A DNA stretch of 64,000 nucleotides, taken from Watersipora subatra (taxonomy: Eukaryota > Bryozoa > Gymnolaemata > Cheilostomatida > Watersiporidae). How positions within the stretch are numbered: position 1 is the first letter of the stretch; each line of letters begins with the position of its first letter. The translations under genes and the position numbers were made by a program. Location: the NCBI RefSeq assembly GCF_963576615.1, contig NC_088716.1:61040228-61104227 (forward strand). The letters run 5' to 3'. The notes beneath the pieces were generated by a model, which had not been told where the DNA came from, did not search any database, and saw only the letters and a list, made by a program, of their open reading frames with translations. Below are positions 20,864 to 32,838 of this stretch, in pieces.

Positions 20864-21049
20864 GCTAAAATGACTACCCTATTGCCAACGTTAGGGCTCA
20901 CATTCAAAACTGCATCATTAAAAGATTAAAATATTAAAATCAGGGTACAAGCCTGTAGCTTACATATGAGATAGAGAGCTTTTAAAAGTTATTGTCCAAA
21001 AACAAAGTTTACCAAAAAGTAAATTAAAATGATGTACAGTGAGTGTTTA

Positions 21050-22440
21050 TGTAATACTGTCAGCTAAAAGAAATTTTCTATCATGTCTGCAGGTTGATGT
21101 TATTTCCTGTCGTTTATTCAGACTACTCTTTTCAGGGTGCATAATAATGTAATATTTTTCAAGCAGGCACAAATTGCACAGATTAGAAGTGTTGTTGTAT
21201 GCAGCAGATTGCTTGACGATGCTCCATTTAATGTCATATGCGATGTTGCGATCTTTTAGCGCCCATATATGTTTGCCAAGGCTGGTTTTATTTCTTTTGT
21301 TGGTGTCATTAAATGTTGCTCTGTGGTTAGAGTAGCGAGCCTTAAACGTTGTTTCGCAAAGTCCAATATGTGACTGGTTTTGTTGGTTAGCATCTGTAAC
21401 AGTCGCTTGGTAGATAATGCTACTAGATAGGCAATGTCCTTCCAGCGGGCATTCCTCCGCTCTTCTGCAGTTACAGGTTGTTCTTGTGATGGTATCTTGA
21501 TTTGCTGCACTCTTAATTAGTTGTTTATTATGACTATTATGATTATTATGATGTTGCTGATATTTCCCATGCAGCTGTAGCTGAGTTTTAAGGTATTTTC
21601 ATTGAATATCTTTCTGAGTGGGTGGCCTTTATAAAATACTTTGCGGACCATAGTTATAAAAACATGACATACATTTGTACTCGTTGCAGCATTGAACGGT
21701 GGGTTGTACCATATGATATTTCTTTTTCTGTTAGTTTTACGGTTGCTGTGTTGAATTGGAGTGTATGCCAATTTATGGTGGTATCTGCTTTTGTTTAAGG
21801 CCTCTTGATATATGCCAACTGTTTCTTTGAATAGTCTCACTTGATGATATAGCGGACAGGCGCTTGCTGATGGAGTCTGGTATGTTCTCTAATATCTGAA
21901 GCGGGTGGTTTGATTGGGTATGTATATAACGAGGGACGTTGTTCGGTTTATTGTAAGGCTTGTACGTGTTCTGGTTGATGTCGAGTGTGACGCCCAAAAA
22001 GTTCACAACTTTTCTATTTGCCTCTATAGTTATTTTTAAAGCATACTTGCTAAATATTGCACAGAGTTCTTTCTTTATCTTCTCAGCATGTCTGGGGGTG
22101 CACCTAACCATTCCCAAGCCGTCAGCTCAGTATAAGCCAAAGTTGTTATCATACTTGCTGCTGATCTTATGCAACATAAATAATCCCATCAGCTCGCAGG
22201 TCTCGGCACCATCATATGACCCCATTGTTACATCGAAAGAGCTGTTGTCTCTACTGTTTTTATCCAGCAATTGTCATTGTTTACAAGCACAGATCTTTTA
22301 GCATGTGTAATTATGTTTCTTGTGTCAGGATCTATTGGGGTAAAATCTGACGCATAGTCTAGTGCTTGGTTCATTAGGTCTAATGTGATTGAAGGGTAAA
22401 AGTTAACGACATCAAATGAGATAAAGCTCATAAAGCATAA
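21050..22440 (-). pseudogene. Penelope-like element: RT plus GIY-YIG endonuclease (dead)
   Basis: From 22440 downwards the minus strand shows FDVVNFYPSI (RT palm), then GSYDGAE. The RT catalytic box is mutated: the expected Y-R-D-D reads Y, stop (22127-22129), A, D. Next come NFLGVTLD with a KPYNKPNN stretch, GHPLRKIFN and a C-terminal GIY-YIG domain with IIYQATV and HIGLCETTFKARYSNH, ending near 21050. RT followed by a GIY-YIG nuclease defines Penelope-like elements. Several frameshifts and the lost catalytic residues show it is inactive. The 5' part is missing before copy B at 22522. Confidence 0.85.
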
Positions 22441-22521
22441 AGAGATAAAGCATACAGCTCTTACTTCTAGTAATAGAGCACTATGCTAGAGAAGCGTGAC
22501 ATTACTCCATATATATATATA

Positions 22522-23612
22522 CAGTGAAACATGGATAACTCGCCCTCGGATATAGCGAACACATGGTTAACTCGACTGGATTTGCTTGGTCCGTTCCCAC
22601 GCAATGATAAATGGCTCTATATAACTCGAACTCAACACTGTTAATTCGAACTGTTTTTTGCCCAACGGCTACCGAAACGGTTGATATCACTTTATAAAAT
22701 CACTTTATTCCAAGCCATAGAGGTAAACCTCAAATTTTCGTAATTCATAAGCGTCGTTATTACCTCCATCGACAAAATATTTTTGTCAACGACTTTTCTA
22801 AAGGTTTGGTGAAATTTGATTTATACTGCTACAGTGTATACGATGAATAGCACGGGCTAGCCGGGTCACGCGCACAAGGATTTTTGCCACGCACATAACA
22901 AAAACAGCATGTCGTTTTTGTTTTGTAATTGCGTGGCGAAAATCCTTCCGACGTTGATTCCGTGTTGAATCAACGTCGGAATGTTGAATGTTTAAAACAT
23001 CTTAAAAATTGTGGTAATTAAACGTATACGTTGTCTTAGCTAAAAAAAACTATTCATCGTTTGACCTAAACACAGAATACGTGTGTACATTCAATAAGTC
23101 TCCATTCAAAAAGCGTGAGTGATATACAATGTACCGTAAAAACTCGTAAAACTTTTAATTGAACTGCCTCGGAGTGTTGCTCTTAACGAATCCCAGGTAA
23201 AGTAAGCTAATCTTTGCATAAACTTCAAGAAAAATCGGCAAAATTGATCGTGGGTAAAACGCTCAAAAGAAAAAGATGTCTTTTCTTTTGAGCATTTCAG
23301 CAACGATCAAGTTTTGCCAACGTCAATCTAAAAAACGTCCTGGCAATAACATCACCTCAAACAACAAACCAATCTCAAGTGATAGAAAAATCTCTATACC
23401 TTTTGATAAAAACGTTTTAAACTTTACATTAGAAGCATTTAATTTGAAACAAGCCATTTGTGCTTTTTATTTATATTATAGTTTGTATATGTACATGTAT
23501 CTACTAATAAATAAGTAAATACATGGACTTGTGACAGTGCTCTGATAACTTGAACGCTCTGATAATTCGAACACTTTTGCTCGGTCCCTTGAAGTTTGAG
23601 TTATCCGAGTTT

Positions 23613-23617
<5 letters not shown>
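22522..23617 (+). mobile_element. TIR hairpin element, copy B (1,096 bp)
   Basis: Same family and orientation as copy A, starting CAGTGAAACATGGATAAC and ending GTTATCC...TTCATTG, in AT repeats. The right arm of the large internal hairpin (CACGGGCTAG...) is deleted here: the sequence jumps from AAAATCC to TTCCGACG. The other hairpins remain. Confidence 0.85.
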
Positions 23618-23680
<63 letters not shown>

Positions 23681-23770
23681 GTATGTATGCATGTGTATGT
23701 ATGTATGCATGTGTATGTATATATGTATGTATATATATATATATATGTATGTATATATAGATATATATAT
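23618..23770. repeat. (TA)n/(TATG)n microsatellite
   Basis: TA tract grading into TATG/TATGCATG words. Tyr/Ile-rich frames through it are artefacts. Confidence 0.95.
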
Positions 23771-24786
23771 ATGGGTCGCGGTCACAGAAACCATGGTTAA
23801 GTCGCAAACCACGAAGTTGAGTTATCCGACATTGAAGTTGCACTAACTGAATTTATAATATTGGTAACGATTTTTGTAACACGTGCATCTGGACCAATCA
23901 CAGAGTGATCTTTCTGAATCTGAAGTCAGTTTAGCCAATAGAAGTCTTTAACCCTCGGAAAACCCCATTAAAACCGTTGCTATGCTAAACAGGAAGTACT
24001 AAAAAATGGCGTCCGATAAATATAATTGTTTCTTTTTTGCTGATTTTAAAGATAACTTTGACATTTTTGACACTTATAATGAGTACTTTGGTATTCCAAC
24101 TGATGTCAAAAGCAGTAAAAGTAAAGGGAACTACGATGATATTTTCCTAACGATTCTTACAAGCTTATTACAATATTTAACTCTAAGAATAATTATTCGA
24201 TTTTATAAGAATGTTTTCAGATTTAATTTTAAGAACAATCATTCGAGTTTACAAGATCGAAGTATATAGTGATCGATGGTGTGCAATATGTTACTGTTGT
24301 TATTTTTCTAAAGATTTTGTTGATGATTTGGCTGTGCCCAATATCGCGATACTGCCAAGCCGTTTTTAATATCTGCAAAATTAAGTAATACGTTTTTTTT
24401 ATAAATATAAAGCTATTTCTATGACAACCAGCTAAAATCTGTTTAGATTTTTAAATTCAGCATAATTTTTTGAATGTAAATACAAAAATCTAGACAAATA
24501 TCACAACTTCTTGATATTTGTTGCTATGACGTTTTGAAGTGTAAACAAAATTGTGCATTGGTTTTCGTTTCTCAAACTTTAACGCCAGTTTTCTCGGAAC
24601 TATGTTTTCGCACTAATGGTAAACGTGCATTCAGTTTTTTGACCATAGAATCTGCTGTAATTAAGCTAGAATCAAAATTTTTTTTGCAAAATAGCTGTGA
24701 GAAATTTCACCTTCTGCTAGTGTAGATAACTCTAAATCTCATAATCCCGACTTAACCATGGTTTCTGTGATCATGACACATATATG
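23766..24786. mobile_element. Second TIR element (about 1.0 kb)
   Basis: The ends carry perfect inverted repeats TCACAGAAACCATGGTTAAG plus TCG (23779-23801 and 24750-24772). Weaker symmetry extends outwards to the AT tracts on both sides. It lacks transposase. A small plus-strand ORF (24006-24269) follows AAAAATGGCG but has no recognised domain. It is probably a MITE with a TA target. Confidence 0.75.
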
Positions 24787-24836
24787 TATGTATATATATG
24801 TATGTATGTATGCATGTGTATGTATATGTATGTATA

Positions 24837-25956
24837 CAGTCAAACATGGATAACTCGAACTTCAAGGGACCGAGCAAAAGTGTTCGAATTATCAGAGCGT
24901 TCAAGTTATCAGAGCACTGTCACAAGTCCATATATTTACTTATTTATTAGTAGATACATGTACATATACAAACTATAATATAAATCAAAAGCACAAATGG
25001 CTTGTTTCCAATTAAATGCTTCTAATGTAAAGTTTAAAACGTTTTCATGAAAAAGTATAGAGATTTTTCTATCACTTGAGATTGGTTTGTTGTTTGAGGT
25101 GATGTTATTGCCAGGACGTTTTTCAGATTGACATTGGCAAAACTTGATCGTTGTTGAAATGCTCAAAAGAAAAGACATTTTTTTCTTTTGGGGTTTTACC
25201 CACGATCAATTTTGCCGTTTTTCTTGAAGTTTATGCAGATTACCTTACTTTACCTGGGATTCGTTAAGAGCAACACTCCGAAGCAGTTCAATTAGAAGTT
25301 TTACGAGGTTTTACGGTACATTCTATATCACTCACGCTTTTTTAATAGATACTTATTGAATGTACACACGTATTCTGTGTTTAGGTCAAACGATGAATAG
25401 TTTTTTGTAGCTCAGACAACGTATGCGTTTAATTACAACATTTTTTAAGACGTTTTAAACATTCAACATTCCGACGTTGATTCAACACGGAATCAACGTC
25501 GGAAAACTATTCATCACGGGCTAGCCGGGTCACGCACTCAAGGATTTTTGCCAAGAACATACAAAACAACATGCGATTTTTGTTTTGTATGTGCGTGGCG
25601 AAAATCCTTGCGCGCGTGACCCGGCTAGCCCGTGCTATTCATCGTATCGCAGTATAAATCAAATTTCACCAAACTTTTAGAAAAGTCGTTGACAAAAATA
25701 TTTTGCCGATGGTGGTAATAACGATGCTTATGAATTATGAAAAGATGAAGTTTACCTCTATGGCTTTGAATAAAGTGATTTTCTAAAGCGATAACAACCG
25801 TTTCGGTAGCCGTTGGGCAAAAAAACAGTTCGAATTAACAGTGTTGAGTTCGAGTTATCTATAGCAATTTATCATTACGTGGGAACGGACCAAAGGAAAT
25901 GTTCGAATTAACCATGTGTTCGAGCTATCCGTGGACGAGTTATCCATGTTTGACTG
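24837..25956 (-). mobile_element. TIR hairpin element, copy C (1,120 bp, inverted)
   Basis: Reverse-orientation copy of A and B with the same termini (starts CAGTCAAACATGGATAAC, ends ATGTTTGACTG). It keeps the large CACGGGCTAGCCGGGTCACG hairpin and the TTCCGACGTTGATT arms. With copy B it forms an inverted pair around the second TIR element. Confidence 0.85.
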
Positions 25957-25990
25957 TATATGTATATATATATGTATGTATATATATATG

Positions 25991-26021
<31 letters not shown>

Positions 26022-26105
26022 ATGTATGTATATATATGTATATGTATATATATATGTATGCATGTATGTATATATATGTATGTATATATAGATATATATA
26101 TAAGT
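25957..26105. repeat. (TA)n/(TATG)n microsatellite
   Basis: TATATATG-type repeats after copy C, like the tract at 23618-23770. Confidence 0.95.
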
Positions 26106-26135
26106 ACATGATGTTCAATACTATGAACAACAGGG

Positions 26136-26230
26136 TTGGAAAAAAACCACTGTTTTTATAAAAAAAAAATGAAAAAACCAGGGTTTTTGGTTTAAACCGG
26201 TTTTTATGGTTTAAACCGATTTTAAATTGG
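26136..26230 (+). repeat. Possible hAT terminal fragment
   Basis: CAGGGTTGGAAAAAAACC is typical of hAT-type inverted-repeat termini, and the following GGTTTAAACCGGTTT words are self-complementary. No matching other end or 8-bp target duplication was found, so it may be a fragment. Confidence 0.35.
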
Positions 26231-28290
26231 AATGATGACTAACTCCGGGTATTTCAGTCATGTCTGGTAAAAGTTGGCAAAACTGTGTACATGCAATCGC
26301 CTATATGTTTTTTGGCAGTTTTTCGATCCACTGATTAATGCATTTTCTTGATTGAGTTTTCTGAGGACCTTTGGGTGTAGCAGATGTTTGCGGGTTGATT
26401 GAACTGCAAACATTTTTTTTGCTCAGGTTCTTCTCCTGATTAGTATCCCATTTCTCTGATATCTCAATGCGTTTGAGAAATATATTAGGTGAAAACTTGT
26501 GACAGTAGTTTTTGCTAATCATTTGTTATTTCATATCTTTGAAGAATTTTTCCTCGTTTTGTTATTTTCTTTTTGTTTCCATTAAATATAACAATAAAGT
26601 GTGAAATAAACTTGCGGTAATGCTACCTCCAACAGAAGTTGTCCGTCATTGAAGTTGTTTTTATATAGTTTTGTTGTCCTTTTTGTAATTATACTTTTAG
26701 GGCAATATTAACTTGTGTTGGACAAAAAACTTTAACACTGATAACTTGCTAAAAATGGATTTGATCGGCTGATTTGAACTACTTCCATTGTCTTAGAGGT
26801 AGTTGCTATCTAACAGTGCGCACTCGATTAGCATGTATAACTTACTAGCATTAAGATAACTTAATAAAAAGTCTTGATTATCAATAGCGATGATCAACCA
26901 CTAGTCTCAATGATGGAATTGGCTAACGAAGCAAAACTGTTTTGGCTCAAGTATCTTATTGTGCATTTTCCAACGTGGAAACTTGAGTCCCTGACGTGTT
27001 TGTTTTACTTTGAGCTTCACAATGTTGCAGTGATTTTGCAAGAGCACTTTCTATCTGTCTACCACACACCTCAAACAAGTCTTACAACATTTTTTCCTGC
27101 AAATTTTTTAAATCCTGGTACACCACTCTTTTAAGCATTATGCGAAGGAAGTATGAGACCATAGACACTCCTACTTCTGGCTTTACAATGACAAGTAGCA
27201 ACAATTAACTCAGATGTTAGTGATCAACTTTTGCCTAACTATTTTAGATCAGGCGTTGTGACCTTCGTCACTAATACACCAATAGATTTATTTCAATTTG
27301 CAAGCTAAAAATTATTAAGGTAAACATGCTTTGCCAAAGCGCTAGCTCTAATAAAAATCATTGTCAAGTAAAAAGAATCAGTGCTGTGCATGTAGGAGGA
27401 GACAACTCTAGTTAAGTCATAAAAGCTCAACTCAAAAGGGTTACACACTGATGGTGATGAGAATGAAGAGACTTCTTTTTCGGATGAGTCGTGCTTTCGA
27501 TGACCTCACTTAACATTTTACTTGTATGGAATTTGGCCCTAGTCCCTATTTCTCTCATTCACCCAATTAGAAGAGCAGATGGCCCCAGTGATCTCTCATT
27601 CACCCAATTAGAAGAGCAGATGGCCCCAGTGATCTCTCATTCACCCAATTAGAAGAGCAGATGGCCCCAGTGATCTCTCATTCACCCAATTAGAAGAGCA
27701 GATGGCACCAGTGAGTGTGTACGTATTGCTAGCACAGTCCAATGTTTATTCGAGTTTTGAAATTAGTAAGCTCCTGTGCATTGCTAGCATCATCTAGTTT
27801 AGTGCTGGGAATATTGACTGTATAACTGGTTTTGTTGAAAAAAGTGTATGACTGTATGTTAGACCGGTATTATAATAATAGTTATTTGCTTACTAACCTA
27901 CAGATATGAAGCAGAGACTATTCAACTCATATGTGCCTCCTTCACCTTATACATGCATGATTACTTTTGATTACCTTCTGTGTTAATCTAGTAAATGAGT
28001 GTAAGCATGTCAACTGAAATATAGAAAATATCGGTGTATATTATTGTATTTCATATACAGATTGCGTAGAGAAATAGCACTGTCAGATTTTTGCTTGTAA
28101 TCAAGGGCTCGGTTATATGCTTATACAAAAGCTGCTGCTGAGAAGAATGAAAGTCTAATGACAGTGTTATGTCAAGGGTTGTTAAACTTATGGATTGTTC
28201 GCTGTAAGACACCTCAAGCCACTTACACCTACAGCCTGTGAATCCTAGACACATAAAGTAATCTCATTATGTCAGCCATCAGTAATGCTG
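26231..28290. other. Gene-poor spacer downstream of CYP2-clan gene 1
   Basis: AT-rich DNA. Small ORFs at 26301-26522 (minus) and 26874-27134 (plus) show no family I recognise. A 41-bp minisatellite is at 27549-27712. Confidence 0.4.
27549..27712. repeat. 41-bp tandem repeat (4 units)
   Basis: Four near-identical 41-bp units beginning CTCTCATTCACCCAATTAG. Confidence 0.9.
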
Positions 28291-28297
28291 TAAAGTG

Positions 28298-28312
28298 TTT
28301 ATTTATTTATTG
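28298..28312 (-). terminator. Candidate poly(A) signals of CYP2-clan gene 1
   Basis: Minus-strand overlapping AATAAATAAATAAA about 145 nt after the stop codon at 28453, a normal distance for a short 3' UTR. Confidence 0.5.
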
Positions 28313-28452
28313 TCCATCCTTTCTTGGCTCCACTCATTGTAGCATATACAATTATACAGTGCTACTGTGAGCAATCAATGTAAACAACTTTTAAACATCC
28401 CGATAATAGACAGGAGTAGTTATACATTGGCTAGCATTTTTATTTGAAAGAA

Positions 28453-31400
28453 TTAATTCTCTCGACGAGAGAAGATAATTTGATATGGCTTGGGTGTGCT
28501 GACTATCATCTCGATTGGCTCTTCTGTTGCTGTCAGAGCATCTGCCAGTCTGATATCGTACTTCTGAAGGAATGTTGTAAAGAAAAGGAAAAACTCCATC
28601 CTAGCCAAGCTCTCACCTAAACAAGCTCGACGACCTGCAGCATACAATTTAGGGTACAACTATTGCCTTTGTTAGTGTTTGTAGGTCATATAAACATCAG
28701 GTAACACCGTTGAACTGTCACATGAATTGGTCCTTAGTAAGTATGCAGTGAATGTCAATTGTGCATGCCAACTATGCATGGCGAAGACAAGCTGAGAAAA
28801 ACCTTGACATGTGGAATACTCCTTTAATGCATGCGTAAACACGAGCACAATACAAAAAGTTACTTACAGAAGTGTGAAGGATTTTAATTTTACTTTGTAT
28901 GTTAATTTGGTAAATTCACCAGAATTTTGCATTTTTTGGCACTACAAAAAGGTAGATTCAAATTATGTTCTCTATTACACAACCATATAGAAGAACAGTA
29001 AGTTAGTCAGTTATGTTAGTAAGTTATTTAAGTTATTTCACCACCTGTTTACAAACGCTAAAAAATCTTTGGTATATTATTTACAAACTGAATACTTTTT
29101 AAATGGTGATTTAATAAATATGCTAACAATGATGCAATAAAAGAGACCAAATCATCGTCTTGTCACTTTAGACTGCAACGTGTAACTGAATTACGTGGAC
29201 ACACAGTGCTTTTGTGTACACACTCTCTACACTATATAGAGTGTACACAATAGACACAGTGCTATTGTGTACACCCTCTATACACTGTGTGTACACCATA
29301 TCGTTGTTTAGCATGGGTGCTCACATACAGAATGCACATTCATATCGAGGTATATCTCTATGTAAACCGCTATAGTTTGGGTTATGTATAATGAGCTAGT
29401 GAAAGCAAAAGACATGCTCATACAATGACATAGCTTCACATAATACCTAATCCAAAAGGAATTGTCCTTTGCTTCTTGAGGGCGATGTCTCCTGTCAGGT
29501 ATCTCTCTGGTTTGAATTTCTCTGGTTCCTCAAAGACTGCCTCATCATGTAGCACTGAGCCCATGTTTAGCATGAGCTCTGCTCCGGCAGGGATAGTCTA
29601 AAGTCAAATGTTCACAGTTGTGTGAGCTATCGTAAACCCCTGCTAATAAACGACTCATCTATGCAGGACTTCATGGTGGATCACAACTCACTAATTCTTG
29701 TCTAGAATCTTGACATATTCAGCCCAAAATCTGTAAGTGTGGCATCCAACTTTCCAAAAAAAGATTATTTTTTTGTTGCAACATTTGGAAACTTCGGCAG
29801 TTTAATTTACCAGCAAGTTATTGTACTACCAACATAAATTTGGCTATTACGCTCTTGAATTTTTTGCTAATTTATTAAAGCATCAAAATACACCTGCACA
29901 CATTGAACACGCACAAATAACTAAGAAAACCTTTATGACAATTCAGAGTAAATTGACTTTGACGCTGGTTGATACGAACCACTCCATCGATAATCATTTC
30001 TTCATCGAGGGTGTGAGGCAAAGCTGTGCTGACCATGTTAGATTTTCTCAGTGTCTCCAGGAGAACAGCATCTGTATATGGCATGCTAACTCTGTCCTTG
30101 CATGTAGGGTGTCTGTCATGACCTTGATGAAAACAGAGTTCAAATCAGAAGACTAGCTGAGGTGATGAAATTAGAGAAGTGTGGTAACATCTAAACCTCA
30201 ACAAATTATTTCGAGAACAGCTATTAAAAAACCTGCTTAAAGACAAGGGCTCTGACAATTAATATAATTGAATGAAGAAATAGAACATTTGTAGTAATAT
30301 GTATTACGTACAATTAAAGAGTTTATTAATATGTATTACTTACAATAAAAGAGTGATTATTGCAGTCGTAATGCTGTATCCTGTTTCCTAAATTTCAACC
30401 GATATTAGATAGATCATTATGGTTATTACCAATATTGAATTTCTAAGTCCAATGTATATCATAACACAAAAATATTAGTTATAAAACAACATAAAAAGTT
30501 TTCATACTATAGTTTAGCAAGCATAGTACCATAATACTCGGGGATTAATGTATTAAAATTAACAGTTTTGTTTATTTTCTGTAAACTACCGGATATCTGA
30601 AAGAAGTCATTGACAAGGTCTTTAAAGATTATTCTCGAGTACAAGAATAGAATCCAAAAGTACCTTTAGCAAAGAATTCTTAGCGATTCAATTTGTTGCT
30701 GCCTTTCATGCGCTGGCAAAGCCCTGACACATACCTCTTTGTTGCAAATGTATAATACTGGATAAACGCTTGGTGTTGCACGAGTGACCAAAAACAGCTT
30801 ATAAACAGTGACAGGTAATGTAGTTGCCATTGGCTAAGTTTCTTTATCTAATGAATTTAAGTAACTCGAGCTAATATTCACTATAATAAGAACCATGTCT
30901 GTCTGTCTTAGGCCAGCTTGTGTCTATAATCACTAAGTTACAGATCACAATCTCTCATGCAATCATGATCTTCAAATGTGTTAATAGTAACCTATAGAAT
31001 TTTCACAAGCGCTTTAAGCATGCCTAGTTTAACCTGTGTAATAGGTACATGCACAATTATTCATTAGTATCGTCAATTGTACGCTTAGTGTAATGCATAG
31101 TATGCCTGGCCGGGGAACTAGAAGTTCCACAGTTAAGTGTTGCAGAGTAGATTTAGTATAAGTCATTTCAAATACATAAGACCTGATAGCCCAAGTTCTT
31201 GCATACGTAGGAGAAAAATAACTTTCTAGTTTGATGCATTTCAACTCCTTAGCAATTACAATTGATATGAAAAGTTTTATTTTAACAAAACATTATAGCT
31301 GTTGTCGTGCCTAGAAGAAAAACGTTTGAACAATTCTACATTCATGATTATCAACCTATAAAAACTACAAGGTGAATTACAAAGCCCGGCATTACACGGT

Positions 31401-32747
31401 AATGAAATAATTACCAAATGAATTTGAGTAACTTGAGCTAGTAACTTAAGCTAGTATAAATCTTTACTATAATAAGAGCCGCGTTCTTCCGTCTGAGGCC
31501 AGCTTATGCTTATAAGTGTGTTTATAATCGTTAAGATACGGATTACAATCTTTCATGCAATCATGATTTTAAAACCTGCTAGTAGTAAACCTGCTAGTAG
31601 TAAACCTGCTAGTAGTAAACCTGCTAGTAGTGAACCTGCTAGTAGTAAACCTGCTAGTAGTACACATGCTAGTTGTAAACCTGCTAGTAGTAAACCTGCT
31701 AGTAGTAAACCTGCTAGTAGTAAACCTGCTAGTAGTAAACCTGCTAGTAGTATCCAATAGTATTTTTGCAAGCGCTACAAGTGTGCGTATTGTAATCAGA
31801 TTAATAAGTACAGTAGACTGCCGCCATACAACATTAACAACATTAATTATTTCTGGTGTTGGGATTGTTACACAAAAATGTCATACGAAGGGGTATACGA
31901 AGGGGTATAGGAACCTATAGTAATTATCCAACGCGAACCCTGGTGAAAACATCAAAAATGTTCCATACGTACTCCTATATATTAAAAATTAGTAACAAAG
32001 TAGTATAATAACCTTAGTAGCTATAGTTACCTATTTAGTAATTATGATCTGCAATAAAATGTAACATTACCATGTACAATACGAAGTTTGCACTTTCGAG
32101 ACACACGTAGTGGCGAACCGCGGTGTGAGAGGGACTTGGACAGCAGCGCATTCGATACACTAGACCTTTGTGACTCTACGTAACATGACATAAACTAACT
32201 TTAAATTAAATTTAAATGACATCAGCTTACTGCACGCACACCACGCACGCACACACACACAAAGCTAGGTTTAATATTCATTACTAAACTTAGTTTAAAT
32301 TCTGTCATTGCCTTAATTGTATTACCTGTTTCTGGTTTGGTACTTTTTGCCTTGTTTTCACTATTTTAGCTTTTAGCTATCACAGTTAAAAAAGTTAACC
32401 AACTTTTAGACTACCTTATTTACACTTTTGCAAACTAATTCGACAAGAAAGACCAAGTGATGCTGTTCAAATTTGAATTTTGCAAGAAAATGTTGATGCC
32501 GTATGGTGGGAAACTGCTGTAACGAGGAGCCTTTGTGCTATACACCGCAATGCGAAAAAACCTCAAGACAGTACACCCTAATCCAGGGTTTCCTGTCTGT
32601 GCACAATTATTCCATAGTAGGCCAGATAGGCCACGTGGCATAGTGGATGCAAAACTAAGGATTTTGAGCTCAATTCCAATATGAAACGGATTTTATGTTT
32701 CTAATACTTAATGCTCTAACTGGACATATGAATGACAGACACTCACA

Positions 32748-32838
<91 letters not shown>

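Noticed and set aside
23550..23846. Tyr/Ile-rich ORFs
   Set aside because: Translations of TA/TATG microsatellite.
24006..24269. 87-codon ORF in the second TIR element as a transposase
   Set aside because: Too short, with no DDE/D or DNA-binding motif.
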